Source: Verrucomicrobiales bacterium (GTDB lineage: Bacteria > Verrucomicrobiota > Verrucomicrobiia > Verrucomicrobiales > V1-33). From it: a DNA stretch of 64,000 bases. Below are positions 36,096 to 45,430 of the stretch, piece after piece. Below the pieces are notes generated by a model. That model did not search any database. It saw only the letters and a list, made by a program, of their open reading frames with translations, and was not told where the DNA came from. How positions within the stretch are numbered: position 1 is the first letter of the stretch; every line of letters starts with the position of its first letter. The stretch lies in contig JAGNEJ010000001.1 of assembly GCA_018003315.1 (NCBI GenBank), positions 186,001-250,000 on the forward strand, given 5' to 3'. The translations under genes were made by a program, and so were the position numbers.

Positions 36096-36827
36096 TCAGG
36101 GAGGCGCCTGGGCGGTGAGTCCCAGGTCTGCCCCGAAGACAGGCCGGGGCGGGCGGGGGTCCACGGTATCGCTGAAATGCCACCACTCGCTGTCGAGACG
36201 TTCAAAACCGGCCCGGAGCATTTCCGCCTGCAGGAGGCGCACCCGGTGCGCTATCCTGGCATCCGTTCCGGCATAGTCCGCTTTGGCTCGAGGGGAAAAG
36301 TCGTCGAAGTCCGTCGGCATTGGCAGCAGGTTTCCGTGGGCATCGGCCAGGGTCACATCCACGGCGCGTCCGTGGTTGTGCCAGCTCCATTTTTCGCCGC
36401 GGCCGGGTCTAGCCACATAGTCGGGATTGCGGATGAGGTCCCAGAACACCTGCTGCACTTCCGGCGGGCGCCAGGCATCCCAAATGACCAGCCGCAGTCC
36501 ATGCGGGGCCAGTCCCTGCTGCGCGGCCCGCAGTTTTGCAGCGGTGCTGCGGTGCAACAGGCAGGGCATGTCTTTGGGATAGACTGCCCGGCGGACAAAA
36601 TTGTCCCTTGTCGCATAGCGCAGCCGGAGCAGAATGCCCGGACACGCATCCGCCACCCTGACCAGATCGTAAGCCGCGGCGCGCTGCATCACTGCAGGCA
36701 CGTGATGAATGGCGGAAACCAGTTGCGGAGGCGGAGGTGCGGCGCAGCCGGAAACAAAAACCAGAACACCTGCTGCCAGCAGGCGCATGATTCCAGCCGC
36801 AGCCAGGATTTGCGGACTGCCTTTCAT
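36096..36827 (-). CDS. D-Ala-D-Ala dipeptidase (VanX/DdpX-type, M15D) lipoprotein
   Basis: Cleaves D-alanyl-D-alanine in the periplasm. It has 243 residues with lipobox LVFVSGCAAP, so it is probably anchored in a membrane. Zinc ligands and catalytic residues are in SWHNHGRAVDVTLADAHG (SxHxxGxAxD) and SEWWHFS (ExxH). RLRYATRDNFVRRAVYP and VIWDAWRPPEVQQVFWDL are standard family blocks. Position next to frr and away from any vanH/vanA genes favours peptidoglycan recycling over glycopeptide resistance. The start may be MRLLAAGVLVF a few residues further in. Confidence 0.88.
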   Translation of the reverse strand: MKGSPQILAAAGIMRLLAAGVLVFVSGCAAPPPPQLVSAIHHVPAVMQRAAAYDLVRVADACPGILLRLRYATRDNFVRRAVYPKDMPCLLHRSTAAKLRAAQQGLAPHGLRLVIWDAWRPPEVQQVFWDLIRNPDYVARPGRGEKWSWHNHGRAVDVTLADAHGNLLPMPTDFDDFSPRAKADYAGTDARIAHRVRLLQAEMLRAGFERLDSEWWHFSDTVDPRPPRPVFGADLGLTAQAPP

Positions 36828-36851
36828 GGGAAGATGACCGGAACCGGGCGG

Positions 36852-37418
36852 CTACACCGCCATGACTTCGGCTTCCTTTTTCGTCACATGCACGTCGATT
36901 TCCTTCACGTGCCGGTCGGTTAGTTTCTGAACTTCCTCCTCCAGGCGGTGCAGGTCGTCTTCGGTGATGGCGCTGTCCTTCTCCGCTTTCTTGCCCTTTT
37001 CCAGCGTGTCGCGGCGCACCGCACGCACCCGCACCTTCGCTTCCTCGGCCATCGTTTTGATGACTTTCACCAGCTCCTTGCGCCGTTCCTGATTCAGCTC
37101 GGGAATGGGCAGTCGGATCACTTTGCCGTCGGAAACCGGATTGATGCCCAGCTTGGACTCACGCAGGCCTTTTTCGATGTCCTGCCGCGTGCCCGGATCG
37201 AAGGGAGAGACGACAATCAGCCGGGGTTCCGGCGTGGTGATCACGGCCAACTGCTTGAGTTTCATGTGCGATCCGTAGCTGGCCACATGGACGTCGATTC
37301 CCTCAACCAGCGTCGGACTGGCCTTGCCAGTGCGCACGCTGGCGAACTCGTGGATCATGAATTCGACGGCCTTGGTCATGGTGTCGTCGGTTTCGAGCAG
37401 GGTCATTTCCGTGTCCAT
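36852..37418 (-). CDS. frr: Ribosome recycling factor
   Basis: Releases ribosomes from mRNA after termination, with EF-G. It has 188 residues from the ATG giving MDTEMTLLETDDTMTKAVEF, the usual length. Conserved features: RTGKASPTLVEGIDVHVASYG, PLNQLAVI-type block KLKQLAVITTPEPRLIVVSP, GLRESKLGINPVSDG, RLPIPELNQERRKELVKVIK and the end HVKEIDVHVTKKEAEVMAV. The usual pyrH neighbour is absent. Confidence 0.95.
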   Translation of the reverse strand: MDTEMTLLETDDTMTKAVEFMIHEFASVRTGKASPTLVEGIDVHVASYGSHMKLKQLAVITTPEPRLIVVSPFDPGTRQDIEKGLRESKLGINPVSDGKVIRLPIPELNQERRKELVKVIKTMAEEAKVRVRAVRRDTLEKGKKAEKDSAITEDDLHRLEEEVQKLTDRHVKEIDVHVTKKEAEVMAV

Positions 37419-37588
37419 AAAAGTCGGTGCTGAGTGGGATGAGGCTGGAGAAAAAATGGGCTGCAAGCCCGGCTTGCAGGGAAGGGAGCATTGTAGTCCG
37501 GGGCTCCGCGGAGGCAAGTGCCCTGCCGGGCAATGTGCATTATTTTCGCGGGTGCTGCGGTTTGTTCCGCGGTGGTGGAGGGCGTGGT

Positions 37589-38611
37589 TCAGGCGGAGGC
37601 GCGGCGCAGTCGTTCCATGATGGCGGTGCCCAGTCCGCGGTCGGGCACGGGTTCGGCGATGATTTCATCCACGCCCAGGGAATCGAGCTGGCGCAGGCAG
37701 TGGAAGAATCGCACCGCGGCTTCGGGAAGTTTTCCGCTGCCCGGACTGAGGACCTGGACCTCCCGCCAATCGGTCAGGTCCAGCCAGCCGTCATCCGCAT
37801 CTCCGCGGTAGCTAAGCAGCGCGTAGCTGCGGTCCGGCACTGGGGTGAATTGTTCCGGCGATTCCAGCAGGCGCAGCGGAGTGCCCGGTGCATAATGACT
37901 GGCTAGCTGTCCGGGGGCTTCGGGATTGGCGGGGCGTGGGCCATTGGCGAAAATGACTTTGCCGAATGGCTGGAGGTCTTCCTTGAGAATCGGGCCGGCG
38001 CGCAGGATGTGGAAGCGGGGTTTGGGCTCTGCGGGTTCGATGCGCAGGATGGTGCTTTCCAGTCCGTGGTGGCAGGCGCCGCCATCGACGATGAGCGGAA
38101 TGCGCCCGTCGAGTTCCTGCTGGACCGCGCGGGCCGAGGTGGGGGAAATGCGTCCGAAACGATTGGCACTGGGTGCGGCCAGCGGTCTGGCCAGTGAGGT
38201 GATGATGCGCCGGAAAACGGGATGGGCGCTCATGCGCACGGCCACCGTCGGCAGACCAGCGGTGACGAGGTCCGGCACGGCAGCTGTTTTCGGCAGCACC
38301 AGCGTCAGCGGACCCGGCCAGAAGGTTTCCACGAGCTGGGTGACGGTGCGGGCAATTTCCGGCGGCACGGCTGCGATTTCCGCGAGGCGGTCCTTGTGCG
38401 GGAGGTGGACGATGAGGGGGTCGAAAAGCGGACGCTCTTTGGCGGCGAAAATTTTGGCAACCGCCTCGGGATTCAGAGCCTCGGCTGCCAGGCCATACAC
38501 CGTTTCCGTGGGCAGGGCCACGGTTTCTCCGCGGGAAAGCAGGTCCACCGCCCGGGCGGTGGCGGTTTTGAGGACTTCCGGGCGGTCTGTTTCGGCAACT
38601 TCCGTATGCAT
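37589..38611 (-). CDS. tsaC: Threonylcarbamoyl-AMP synthase (Sua5/YwlC type)
   Basis: Makes threonylcarbamoyl-AMP for the t6A37 modification of ANN-decoding tRNAs. It has 340 residues, the long Sua5 form. The YrdC domain (residues 1-200) has PTETVYGLAAEALN, KERPLFDPLIVHL, FWPGPLTLVL and APSANRFGRISPTSA. A C-terminal Sua5 domain contains APGQLASHYAPGTPLRLL, the P-G-x-x-x-x-H-Y linker signature. It is divergent from the SGNH hydrolase gene. Confidence 0.93.
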   Translation of the reverse strand: MHTEVAETDRPEVLKTATARAVDLLSRGETVALPTETVYGLAAEALNPEAVAKIFAAKERPLFDPLIVHLPHKDRLAEIAAVPPEIARTVTQLVETFWPGPLTLVLPKTAAVPDLVTAGLPTVAVRMSAHPVFRRIITSLARPLAAPSANRFGRISPTSARAVQQELDGRIPLIVDGGACHHGLESTILRIEPAEPKPRFHILRAGPILKEDLQPFGKVIFANGPRPANPEAPGQLASHYAPGTPLRLLESPEQFTPVPDRSYALLSYRGDADDGWLDLTDWREVQVLSPGSGKLPEAAVRFFHCLRQLDSLGVDEIIAEPVPDRGLGTAIMERLRRASA

Positions 38612-38675
38612 GAACGTCCTATGGCGTGGAACCCGCCGCCGCTCAAGCGCAGAAGCGCCGGACGGTTGGAACAGG

Positions 38676-38705
38676 TTGCACGCCGGCGCAGATGAGGGCT
38701 ATGTT
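38676..38705 (+). promoter_or_regulatory. Promoter of the SGNH hydrolase gene
   Basis: TTGCAC (38676-38681), an 18-bp spacer and TATGTT (38700-38705) match the protease-operon promoter closely. The ATG at 38718 would lie only about 6 bp from the transcription start, so the transcript may be nearly leaderless. Confidence 0.4.
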
Positions 38706-38717
38706 CGGTGCATTCCC

Positions 38718-40982
38718 ATGCGATTTCTTTCCTGCCTCCGGTTGCCAGTGCTCCTTCTGGCCGTGTGCCTGACCGGCACCGCCGTCCCCGCTGCCGCTGA
38801 GGAATTGTCGGCAGCGCAGCGGGAACAAATTGCCAAATTCCTGCCGCGGAGCCATCCGCGCATGGTCAAGCGCGACACCGAGGAACCGCTGCGTGTAGTG
38901 GTCCTGGGTGACAGCATTTCCAATTTTTACCAGCCCGAAGCCGACCTGTGCTACGACCTGGACCTCGCCTGGCACAGCGTTTTCCTGCACCTGCTGGCGG
39001 ATCATTTTTTCCTAACCGGAGGCGTGCGCCAGGTGGGACCGGTGCGGCGGACATCCGGCGCAGAGCGCGTCCCGGACCAGGATGCCCCGTCGGCTGAAGC
39101 CAAGCCGCTGAACGTCACCACTCACGGCATGGCGGTGGAGGTGACCACCCTGGCCCGCGACGGGGCCACGGTGCTCCAGGCCTTTCAATCTCTAACCACG
39201 GAGGCATTCGACAACGACCCGGATCTGGTGCTCCTGATGTATGGGACCAATGACGCCTTCGCCGGAGTGGCGCTGCACACCTACCGCCAGACGCTGGAAG
39301 CCGCTGCGGCTCTGTGCCGCTCACGCGGGGTGGACCTCATCATGGCAGGGCCACCCCTGATCTGCGGCGGCGATGACCGCTCCACCCTGGCACTGACCCG
39401 GCCCTACGCCCGCATCGTTCGCGAAGTGGCGGAAAAAGCAGGGGTGTTGAGTGTGGACGCAGGGGCGGCCCAGGCGCTCACCGAGGCGGCACCAGACGGT
39501 CCGGCAACCGATGTCCTTGCCAGGGTGCGCCGCCACGTCCGACGCCAGTATGACCACACCGGCACCACGGATTACTTCCATCCCAACACGCTCGGCCACC
39601 GGATCATCGGGGAAGCCGTTTGGAAGGCACTCCATCGCAGTCCGGACTCCGCAACGCTCACCGCCACAGGATCATTCACCCTGCCCGCTGCAGCGGATGC
39701 TTGCGGCATCCTGGAAATCACCCTGCGCAAAGCTCCCTCCCCGGAAGTGCAGCATGCCGCGATCAGCGTCCTTGGTTTCGACCGGGTCTGGCATCCGCTG
39801 GAACAACTCCCCGCGGCAAATGCCCCCAAGGAATGGAGCGCGGCAGATGCCGTGGCCAGCATTCGCAACGGGCGGACGTTCCGGGTTCCCTGCAATTCAA
39901 AAAAACCATCGGCACCGAATCCCGGTGCCAGAGTGGACCTGCCATTTGGCGAGGACGATTCGGTGACCGCCAGTGCGCTCGTTTCGGACGGAAATTGGAT
40001 CCGCCTGATGGAAGTCAGCGCTCCCATGCTGCCGGTGGCGGTTTCCTTTCCCACCGGGCGGATCGAGGCCAGCGGCAAGGAAATCTCCCTGGAATTGGCG
40101 GCGACCAACGCGGAGGCCACCCCGTTCGATGGGACCGCGGAACTGGAATGGCGCGGCCATGTGGAATCTTTCCCGATCAAGCTCGAACCCAGCAAGCGCA
40201 CTTCTTTTCGCGTAAAACTCCCGCTGCCGGAAACCACCGCGGTGCCCCATTTCAAGTCCACGGTAACCCTCCGTCTCAAGCGGGCCGCCGCAGCCTACGC
40301 ATTCGTCCGGGAAATCGAATTCTCCCGCAATCTGGCACTCGAGGAAACCGTCGAACTGGCGAACCGTTCCCGGATGGTGGCCGATGTTCCCCCCGCCCCA
40401 TCCGAACCCGGCGAAGCGCCCCATGCGACCATCAAGGGTGACGCCTCGGGACTTTATCTGGTGGTTGATCTTCCGCCTGCCAGCGCTGCCACTGGAGCCT
40501 CCACGCACTCCGCGGAGATCGAAGTCACCATCGACGCCCGACCTCCGGACCAACGGGGGACCATTGGTTTCTGCGACCACATTCTGCTGCAGGTGCCGTG
40601 GCGCGACGGGCGCTTTCCCGTCAAAAAGCTCCGCCCGGCCCTGTTCGGCAACGGATATGACCGCGATCTGAATGAACGCTTCTTCCTCGCGTCCCTGACT
40701 ACTCAGCGCGACAGCCGCCGCCAGGTGCGGCTGAGCATTCCGCGCAACTACTTTTACCTGCACCAGTGGAGCCTGCGGGCCGACGGACAGAACACCCTGG
40801 GACTGAACCTGATTGTGTCCCTGGTGGAATTTGGCGAGGCCAGCCCCAGCGGCAGCTTTCCATTCCAGAAAAGCTACGCGCTGGTGTCACCGGGCATGAC
40901 CCGCAATGATGCCCTGGCGCTGGGGGTGCTGGATCTGCATGCCACCCCCCCGGCTGCGGGGTGGTCGGTCCGGTTTTACTAA
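38718..40982 (+). CDS. Secreted SGNH/GDSL-family hydrolase
   Basis: A 754-residue exported esterase-like protein with signal peptide MRFLSCLRLPVLLLAVCLTG. The SGNH core is in residues about 50-300: block I RVVVLGDSISN, block III LMYGTNDAFAG and block V TDYFHPNTLGHRIIG (Asp and His). The ~440 residues after the core are beta-rich and unrecognised, with GDASGLYLVVDLPPA and DRDLNERFFLASLTTQ; they could be a carbohydrate-binding region. It may deacetylate surface or plant-type polysaccharides, by family analogy. Its stop codon overlaps the stop codon of the convergent lipoprotein gene (CTAA). Confidence 0.85.
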   Translation: MRFLSCLRLPVLLLAVCLTGTAVPAAAEELSAAQREQIAKFLPRSHPRMVKRDTEEPLRVVVLGDSISNFYQPEADLCYDLDLAWHSVFLHLLADHFFLTGGVRQVGPVRRTSGAERVPDQDAPSAEAKPLNVTTHGMAVEVTTLARDGATVLQAFQSLTTEAFDNDPDLVLLMYGTNDAFAGVALHTYRQTLEAAAALCRSRGVDLIMAGPPLICGGDDRSTLALTRPYARIVREVAEKAGVLSVDAGAAQALTEAAPDGPATDVLARVRRHVRRQYDHTGTTDYFHPNTLGHRIIGEAVWKALHRSPDSATLTATGSFTLPAAADACGILEITLRKAPSPEVQHAAISVLGFDRVWHPLEQLPAANAPKEWSAADAVASIRNGRTFRVPCNSKKPSAPNPGARVDLPFGEDDSVTASALVSDGNWIRLMEVSAPMLPVAVSFPTGRIEASGKEISLELAATNAEATPFDGTAELEWRGHVESFPIKLEPSKRTSFRVKLPLPETTAVPHFKSTVTLRLKRAAAAYAFVREIEFSRNLALEETVELANRSRMVADVPPAPSEPGEAPHATIKGDASGLYLVVDLPPASAATGASTHSAEIEVTIDARPPDQRGTIGFCDHILLQVPWRDGRFPVKKLRPALFGNGYDRDLNERFFLASLTTQRDSRRQVRLSIPRNYFYLHQWSLRADGQNTLGLNLIVSLVEFGEASPSGSFPFQKSYALVSPGMTRNDALALGVLDLHATPPAAGWSVRFY

Positions 40983-41500
40983 CGGGTGCTCACGTATTCC
41001 GCGGAGCCGGTGCCGAAGGACACGGTCTGGCCATTGGATGGCTTGGAGCCGAGTTCATAGACGTTGCTGCCGACCACTTGATTGGTTTTCGTGTCGAATC
41101 GCATCACGTTGGATTTGCCGGTATTTTCGGCCGTTTTGGGCGCCTCGACCATGACGTAGCGGGTCTTTGGCGCTCTGGCCTTGCCGCTGGCGACCCGCGC
41201 AGTATAGGAGCGGCCGCGCTCCTGACAGGCGGCGATCTGCGCCTGGGTGGCCCGGCGTTTCGCCACGTAATAGACGATGGCTGCGGTGGCGATTCCCGTG
41301 GCGACGCCGATCGCGGCAGACTGGGCTCCGCTCCAGCCGTTGTGGTGGCCGATGACGCCGGTGGCAGTGCCGGTGACGATGCCGGCAAGTCCCGCCTGCA
41401 GGGCAGGGTCCATGTTGGCGCAACTGGTGAGGCTGGCCCCGCCGGTGGCGAGGAAGAGTACGGCTGCGGTAGTGCGGAGTGTGGAGGATTGTTTGCTCAT
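40979..41500 (-). CDS. Glycine-zipper lipoprotein
   Basis: A 173-residue protein. The N-terminus ends in the lipobox SLTSCANM. Residues about 32-85 are a Gly/Ala-rich glycine-zipper membrane-like stretch (AGLAGIVTGTATGVIGHHNG, AIGVATGIATAAIVYYVAKR). The C-terminal ~85 residues are soluble and basic. The family is common in Gram-negative outer-membrane lipoproteins but the function is not known. It overlaps the convergent gene by 4 bp. Confidence 0.72.
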   Translation of the reverse strand: MSKQSSTLRTTAAVLFLATGGASLTSCANMDPALQAGLAGIVTGTATGVIGHHNGWSGAQSAAIGVATGIATAAIVYYVAKRRATQAQIAACQERGRSYTARVASGKARAPKTRYVMVEAPKTAENTGKSNVMRFDTKTNQVVGSNVYELGSKPSNGQTVSFGTGSAEYVSTR

Positions 41501-41561
41501 GGCAGTGGTTGGTTGGATGATGGTGTGTCTGCTGGGTGCTTAACGAAAACAGGGCGAAATG

Positions 41562-44500
41562 TTACGGCGCATGGTTGGCTGGTGCGGCATCCTTGACGGC
41601 TTCGGCGGCCTTGCGCTTCCAGGATTGCGCTTCCTGCAGGTTTTTGGGAACACCAATCGCGTTCTCGAGGCAGGTCGCATAGTTGAGCATCGCATCAATG
41701 TCCCCTTTTTCCGCCGCCTTGAGGAAGAACTCCGCCCCCAGCTTTCGGTCCTGTTTGACCCCGTCACCGTTGATGTATAGCACGCCCAGGTTGCGGATGG
41801 CATCGGGCAGCCCGGCATCGGCCGCCTGTTGAAAAAGTTCCGCGGCACGGCGGAAATTGGCAGCCCCCTTCTCCTTGTAGAGGATGTCCCCCAGTTGGTT
41901 CATCCCTGGGGCAAAGCCCTCCTTGACGCTTTCCTCCAGCAGCGTCTTGGCCTGTGGAATGTCGCGTGGCGTTCCCTTTCCCAAAGCCAGACATTCTGCC
42001 TGGAGGAAACGCGCATGCTTGCGCCCGGCCGCGGCGGCGGCGGCGAAATTTTGATAGGCTTCGGCCAGTGCTTCCGGTCCCTCCCGGTTTCTGGCCAGGA
42101 GCAGGCCGTTGAGTTCCAGGGCGGCCGGAACTTTCCGCTGCGCCCAGAAGGCGGCCTGTTCCATGATTTTCCTGTCCAGCCTGGCACCCTTCTGCATGGC
42201 CTGTGCCGCCAAATCCGCCAGCTTGTCCGCCAGGCTGTTCCACGCGGCGTGCCCCGGAAATACCTCAGCGCTTTCCTGGAGCAGGGTGAATCCGGCTTCG
42301 TATTCGTTTTTCACATACAATTCGTTCAGCTGCTGGCGCACCGCGTCTTCCCGCTTCCGGGCCAGTGCTTCTGGATCAACCGGCGGAGTCCGCGTTTCTT
42401 CCGGCGGTTTCACCGGCGGTTCCGTCGCAGGCACCTCGGTTTTCGTCCCTTTCGGGTCTTTGGCTGGCGGCGTGGCTGGGGGGTCTGTTGGCGGATCGGT
42501 CGGAGGAGGAAGATCGTGCGGAGGCTGCGCGGGTGGTTTGATTTCCGGGTGGGCGGGTGTTTCCTGTTTCGGCGGCTCCGCTGGTGGGTTAGGGGGATTT
42601 TCGGCGGGATTTCCGGGCGGTTGTTCGTGGACCAAGTCCGCCTTGCGGTGGTTCGGACGATACACACCGAAGTAGTAACCTGCACCGCCACCTCCCAGCA
42701 AAACAACCGCAGCGATCGCAGCCCAAAGCGCAGAGGCGGGAGAATTGCCGGACTGGACCGCGGCTGCCAGCGGTGGCGGGGCGGGCAGCGGTTCGAGTTT
42801 GGGTGGCGCCGGCAGCGGGGCGGAAAGCGAAATTTTCCCGGCGTTTTCCAGCGCTGCGACAAAGGCGGCACACGTAGCGAAGGGTGCCTGGCCAGCAGGA
42901 TTCAGGGCGCGGCTGAGCACGGCGAAGGATGCGGCATCCAGCGCTTTGCCCCTTTGCCACTGCCCGCTGCGATCCTGAGCGCAGCCCAGGATTTCTGCGG
43001 CAAACCGGGCGAGTGGGACCGGACCGGAATTCGCTGCATTGAGATTGGCGCTGCTGGCCAGGGAAAGCGCTCCGCTTCCCGGCCCAATGGATGCCGCCCC
43101 CACCGGAGCAAACAGCCCTCCGGTGAGACAACTGGTTAGGAGTTCGAACTCCGGCCAGTCCGCCAGCGGCGCGGCCAGGTAACGGGCTTTCTGGTCCTCC
43201 CGCAATCCGGCGGGGAAATGCAGCAGGATTTGCTCCGGAACCAAATCAAAGCCTTCGAGGTGGTGCTGCTCCGCACAGTCGGAAGCCGCTGCCAGGGGTT
43301 TTAGCAAACGGTGCACATCCGCCACGTCCAGCACATCCACCCTGGTCAGAAGCTGGCGCAAGGAAATGCCGTCCGCCCAGGGAAACACAAATCCCAGCCG
43401 ACCGTCGTGCATCCCAAAATCGCGCACCTGCAACAGGTTCGGGTGGGTGCGGAGCCGCGCTGATTCCAGCCGATCCTCCAGCGTCCGGCGCACCAGCGGA
43501 ACAGCGGTCAGGGAGCAGTCAAGCTGCCGCAGAGCCAGTCTGGCGGAGGGATGCGTGCGGTCGATGACCCGCGACACCGTCCCAAGGCCGTCCTGCCACA
43601 GCACTTCACCCAGCTCAAACCGGTCTGCATACGGCGGGGCGGTCTGTTGCGAAAGGGACGAGCCGGGTCTGCGCTGGCCCGCCGGCACTCCGAGCAGGGG
43701 CGGCGGCACGGCGGCTTCCGCACAGTCGGCAAGACAGGCTTCCAATTCCTGTCGCAGCTCGGATGCCGTTTGGTGGCGGTCTGCGGGGTCTTTTGCCATC
43801 ATGCGGCGCAGCAGATCATGCACTGCCAGGGGCACCTGGGCGATGCGTTCCCAGGCCAGGTCGGTGGTCATCTTTTGGTTGATGACTGCCGCCAGGCTTC
43901 CCGCAAAGGGCGGATGTCCGGTCAGCATGAACCACAGGCATCCGCCGAGGGCATAAATGTCCGCCCGGTGATCCACCACCCCTTCCGCCAACTGCTCGGG
44001 ACTGGCATACTGGAGGGTTCCGGAAAAGCCGCTCCCCTGCGAAACGAACCCCGCCGGGCCGTCCACCACGGTCTTCGCCAGGCCGAAGTCGATGACTTTG
44101 ACCACCGCGCCCTCGTCGGGCCGTTCGGTTAGGATGAGGTTGGAAGGCTTGAGGTCGCGGTGCACCACCCGCTGTTCTCCCGCTACGATCAAGGCTTTGG
44201 CCACCTGCAACGTCAGGCGCAGGGACTGGGCCACCGGCAGCGGACCGTGGGAGTCAACGGCATCCTGCAGCGTCGCCCCCTCGCAGTATTCCATCGCGTA
44301 GTAGTCGGTTCCGTCTGCAGCCCGGCCCAGGCGGTAAACGTTGGCAATATTCGGGTGCCGCAGTGCGGCCGCCGCGCGGGCTTCGCGCTGGAAGCGTTCC
44401 AGCACCTCCTCTTTGCCCAGGATTCCAGGGTGGATCACCTTCAGCACCACGCGGCGCTGCAGTTCAGTGTCCGTCGCCGCATAGGTCACCCCCATCGCAC

Positions 44501-44615
44501 CGCGGCCCAGCTCCCAGAGCGAGCCGTCTCCACGGTGCAAAATCTCATACTGGTCAAAGTGGGTGCCGGATTCCATGAACGGGTGGTCAACGCTAGTGGC
44601 CGCAATGCGTTCCAT
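41562..44615 (-). CDS. Ser/Thr protein kinase with pseudokinase, TM segment and Sel1 repeats
   Basis: A protein of about 1017 residues. The first kinase domain (about residues 15-290) is complete: glycine loop ELGRGAMGVTYAATD, Lys in RVVLKVIHPG, catalytic loop VVHRDLKPSNLIL, VIDFGLAKT and YASPEQLAEG. A second kinase-like region follows (about 340-520), with FELGEVLWQDGLGTVSRVID, Arg instead of the Lys in LALRQLD and no HRD (GFDLVPEQILL), so it is a pseudokinase. A single membrane segment LWAAIAAVVLLGGGGAGYYF, a long Pro-rich spacer, and at least three Sel1 repeats (LAEAYQNFAAAAAAGRKHAR, NFRRAAELFQQAADAG, GAEFFLKAAEKGDIDAMLNY) follow. ATG at 44576 is an alternative start. Target is unknown. 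Confidence 0.87.
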   Translation of the reverse strand: MERIAATSVDHPFMESGTHFDQYEILHRGDGSLWELGRGAMGVTYAATDTELQRRVVLKVIHPGILGKEEVLERFQREARAAAALRHPNIANVYRLGRAADGTDYYAMEYCEGATLQDAVDSHGPLPVAQSLRLTLQVAKALIVAGEQRVVHRDLKPSNLILTERPDEGAVVKVIDFGLAKTVVDGPAGFVSQGSGFSGTLQYASPEQLAEGVVDHRADIYALGGCLWFMLTGHPPFAGSLAAVINQKMTTDLAWERIAQVPLAVHDLLRRMMAKDPADRHQTASELRQELEACLADCAEAAVPPPLLGVPAGQRRPGSSLSQQTAPPYADRFELGEVLWQDGLGTVSRVIDRTHPSARLALRQLDCSLTAVPLVRRTLEDRLESARLRTHPNLLQVRDFGMHDGRLGFVFPWADGISLRQLLTRVDVLDVADVHRLLKPLAAASDCAEQHHLEGFDLVPEQILLHFPAGLREDQKARYLAAPLADWPEFELLTSCLTGGLFAPVGAASIGPGSGALSLASSANLNAANSGPVPLARFAAEILGCAQDRSGQWQRGKALDAASFAVLSRALNPAGQAPFATCAAFVAALENAGKISLSAPLPAPPKLEPLPAPPPLAAAVQSGNSPASALWAAIAAVVLLGGGGAGYYFGVYRPNHRKADLVHEQPPGNPAENPPNPPAEPPKQETPAHPEIKPPAQPPHDLPPPTDPPTDPPATPPAKDPKGTKTEVPATEPPVKPPEETRTPPVDPEALARKREDAVRQQLNELYVKNEYEAGFTLLQESAEVFPGHAAWNSLADKLADLAAQAMQKGARLDRKIMEQAAFWAQRKVPAALELNGLLLARNREGPEALAEAYQNFAAAAAAGRKHARFLQAECLALGKGTPRDIPQAKTLLEESVKEGFAPGMNQLGDILYKEKGAANFRRAAELFQQAADAGLPDAIRNLGVLYINGDGVKQDRKLGAEFFLKAAEKGDIDAMLNYATCLENAIGVPKNLQEAQSWKRKAAEAVKDAAPANHAP

Positions 44616-44848
44616 CAACCCGAAACAGGCATTTTCACCCCGGACTTTGGTCTGAATCAGGCGAATTTTGACCGCCCTGTTCGCCCGCCGGAAAACCAGC
44701 CTCCGTCGGCCCGTCGCACCATCGGCGGGTCGGAGGATTTTTGTTTCGACTGGAGGCGCTCCAGGATGGCAGCGCGCCATTTCACCGCCCAGTGCGGCAA
44801 TGTCGGAAAATCGCCGTGCGCAATGAGTGAATCCGCGTATCCTGAATC

Positions 44849-45322
44849 ATGCCCCCTTCAACCATGTCCCAATGGCAAACAGTCTCCGCCCGCATCGTTC
44901 CGGGCTATCAGATCGCGTCGGGCAGAAGCGGCAATCCCCGGTTTCCAGGGGGAACGTTGCAAATGCAGCACCCGCACTTCGCCCGGTTGGGATTGGATTT
45001 GACGCCGTTTCATCCCGGAACGCTCAATGTCAGCATCGCGCCGGCGCGCTATACCGTTGGCCAGGCGCGACACACCTTCCGCGCAGTCAAATGGCACACC
45101 ACCGAACCGGCGGAGGATTTTTCGTTTTTCCAAGTCCGGTTGGTCCGTGAAGGCGGCAGCGCCGTGGACGGCCTGATCTATTACCCCCATCCGGCAACAA
45201 AACCGGAACACCTCCAGCCACCTGATGTGCTCGAACTGCTGCTGCCTTTTGTCCAAGGACTTGCGTATGGCGATCCGGTGCTGCTCGAAATTCCGCAGGA
45301 GCAAATGAGCATCCACCTTTGA
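44849..45322 (+). CDS. Conserved hypothetical protein
   Basis: A 157-residue soluble protein. GYQIASGRSGNPRFPGGTLQ, FHPGTLNVSIAPARYTVG and AEDFSFFQVRLVREGG are its most distinctive parts, and YYPHPATKPEHLQPPDVLEL follows. The PGTLNV block faintly recalls CTP-dependent riboflavin kinases (DUF120), but the overall match is weak and no function is claimed. It lies upstream of thrB and lpxK on the same strand, with its own promoter likely before thrB. Confidence 0.55.
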   Translation: MPPSTMSQWQTVSARIVPGYQIASGRSGNPRFPGGTLQMQHPHFARLGLDLTPFHPGTLNVSIAPARYTVGQARHTFRAVKWHTTEPAEDFSFFQVRLVREGGSAVDGLIYYPHPATKPEHLQPPDVLELLLPFVQGLAYGDPVLLEIPQEQMSIHL

Positions 45323-45381
45323 CGTCGCACCGCGCCGTCACATCGGTTCCTGCATGGGGTGTGCCGTTTCGGTTGCGACCT

Positions 45382-45409
45382 TTGCCAAGTGGCGCAGACC
45401 TGCTACGGT
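45382..45409 (+). promoter_or_regulatory. Promoter for thrB-lpxK
   Basis: TTGCCA (45382-45387), a 16-bp spacer and TACGGT (45404-45409) lie 22 bp upstream of the thrB start codon at 45431. Confidence 0.35.
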
Positions 45410-45430
45410 AACCGTTTATCCAATTTCTCC

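Noticed and set aside
36096..36827. Vancomycin resistance (vanX)
   Set aside because: No vanH, vanA or vanRS genes nearby; a recycling dipeptidase is the simpler reading.
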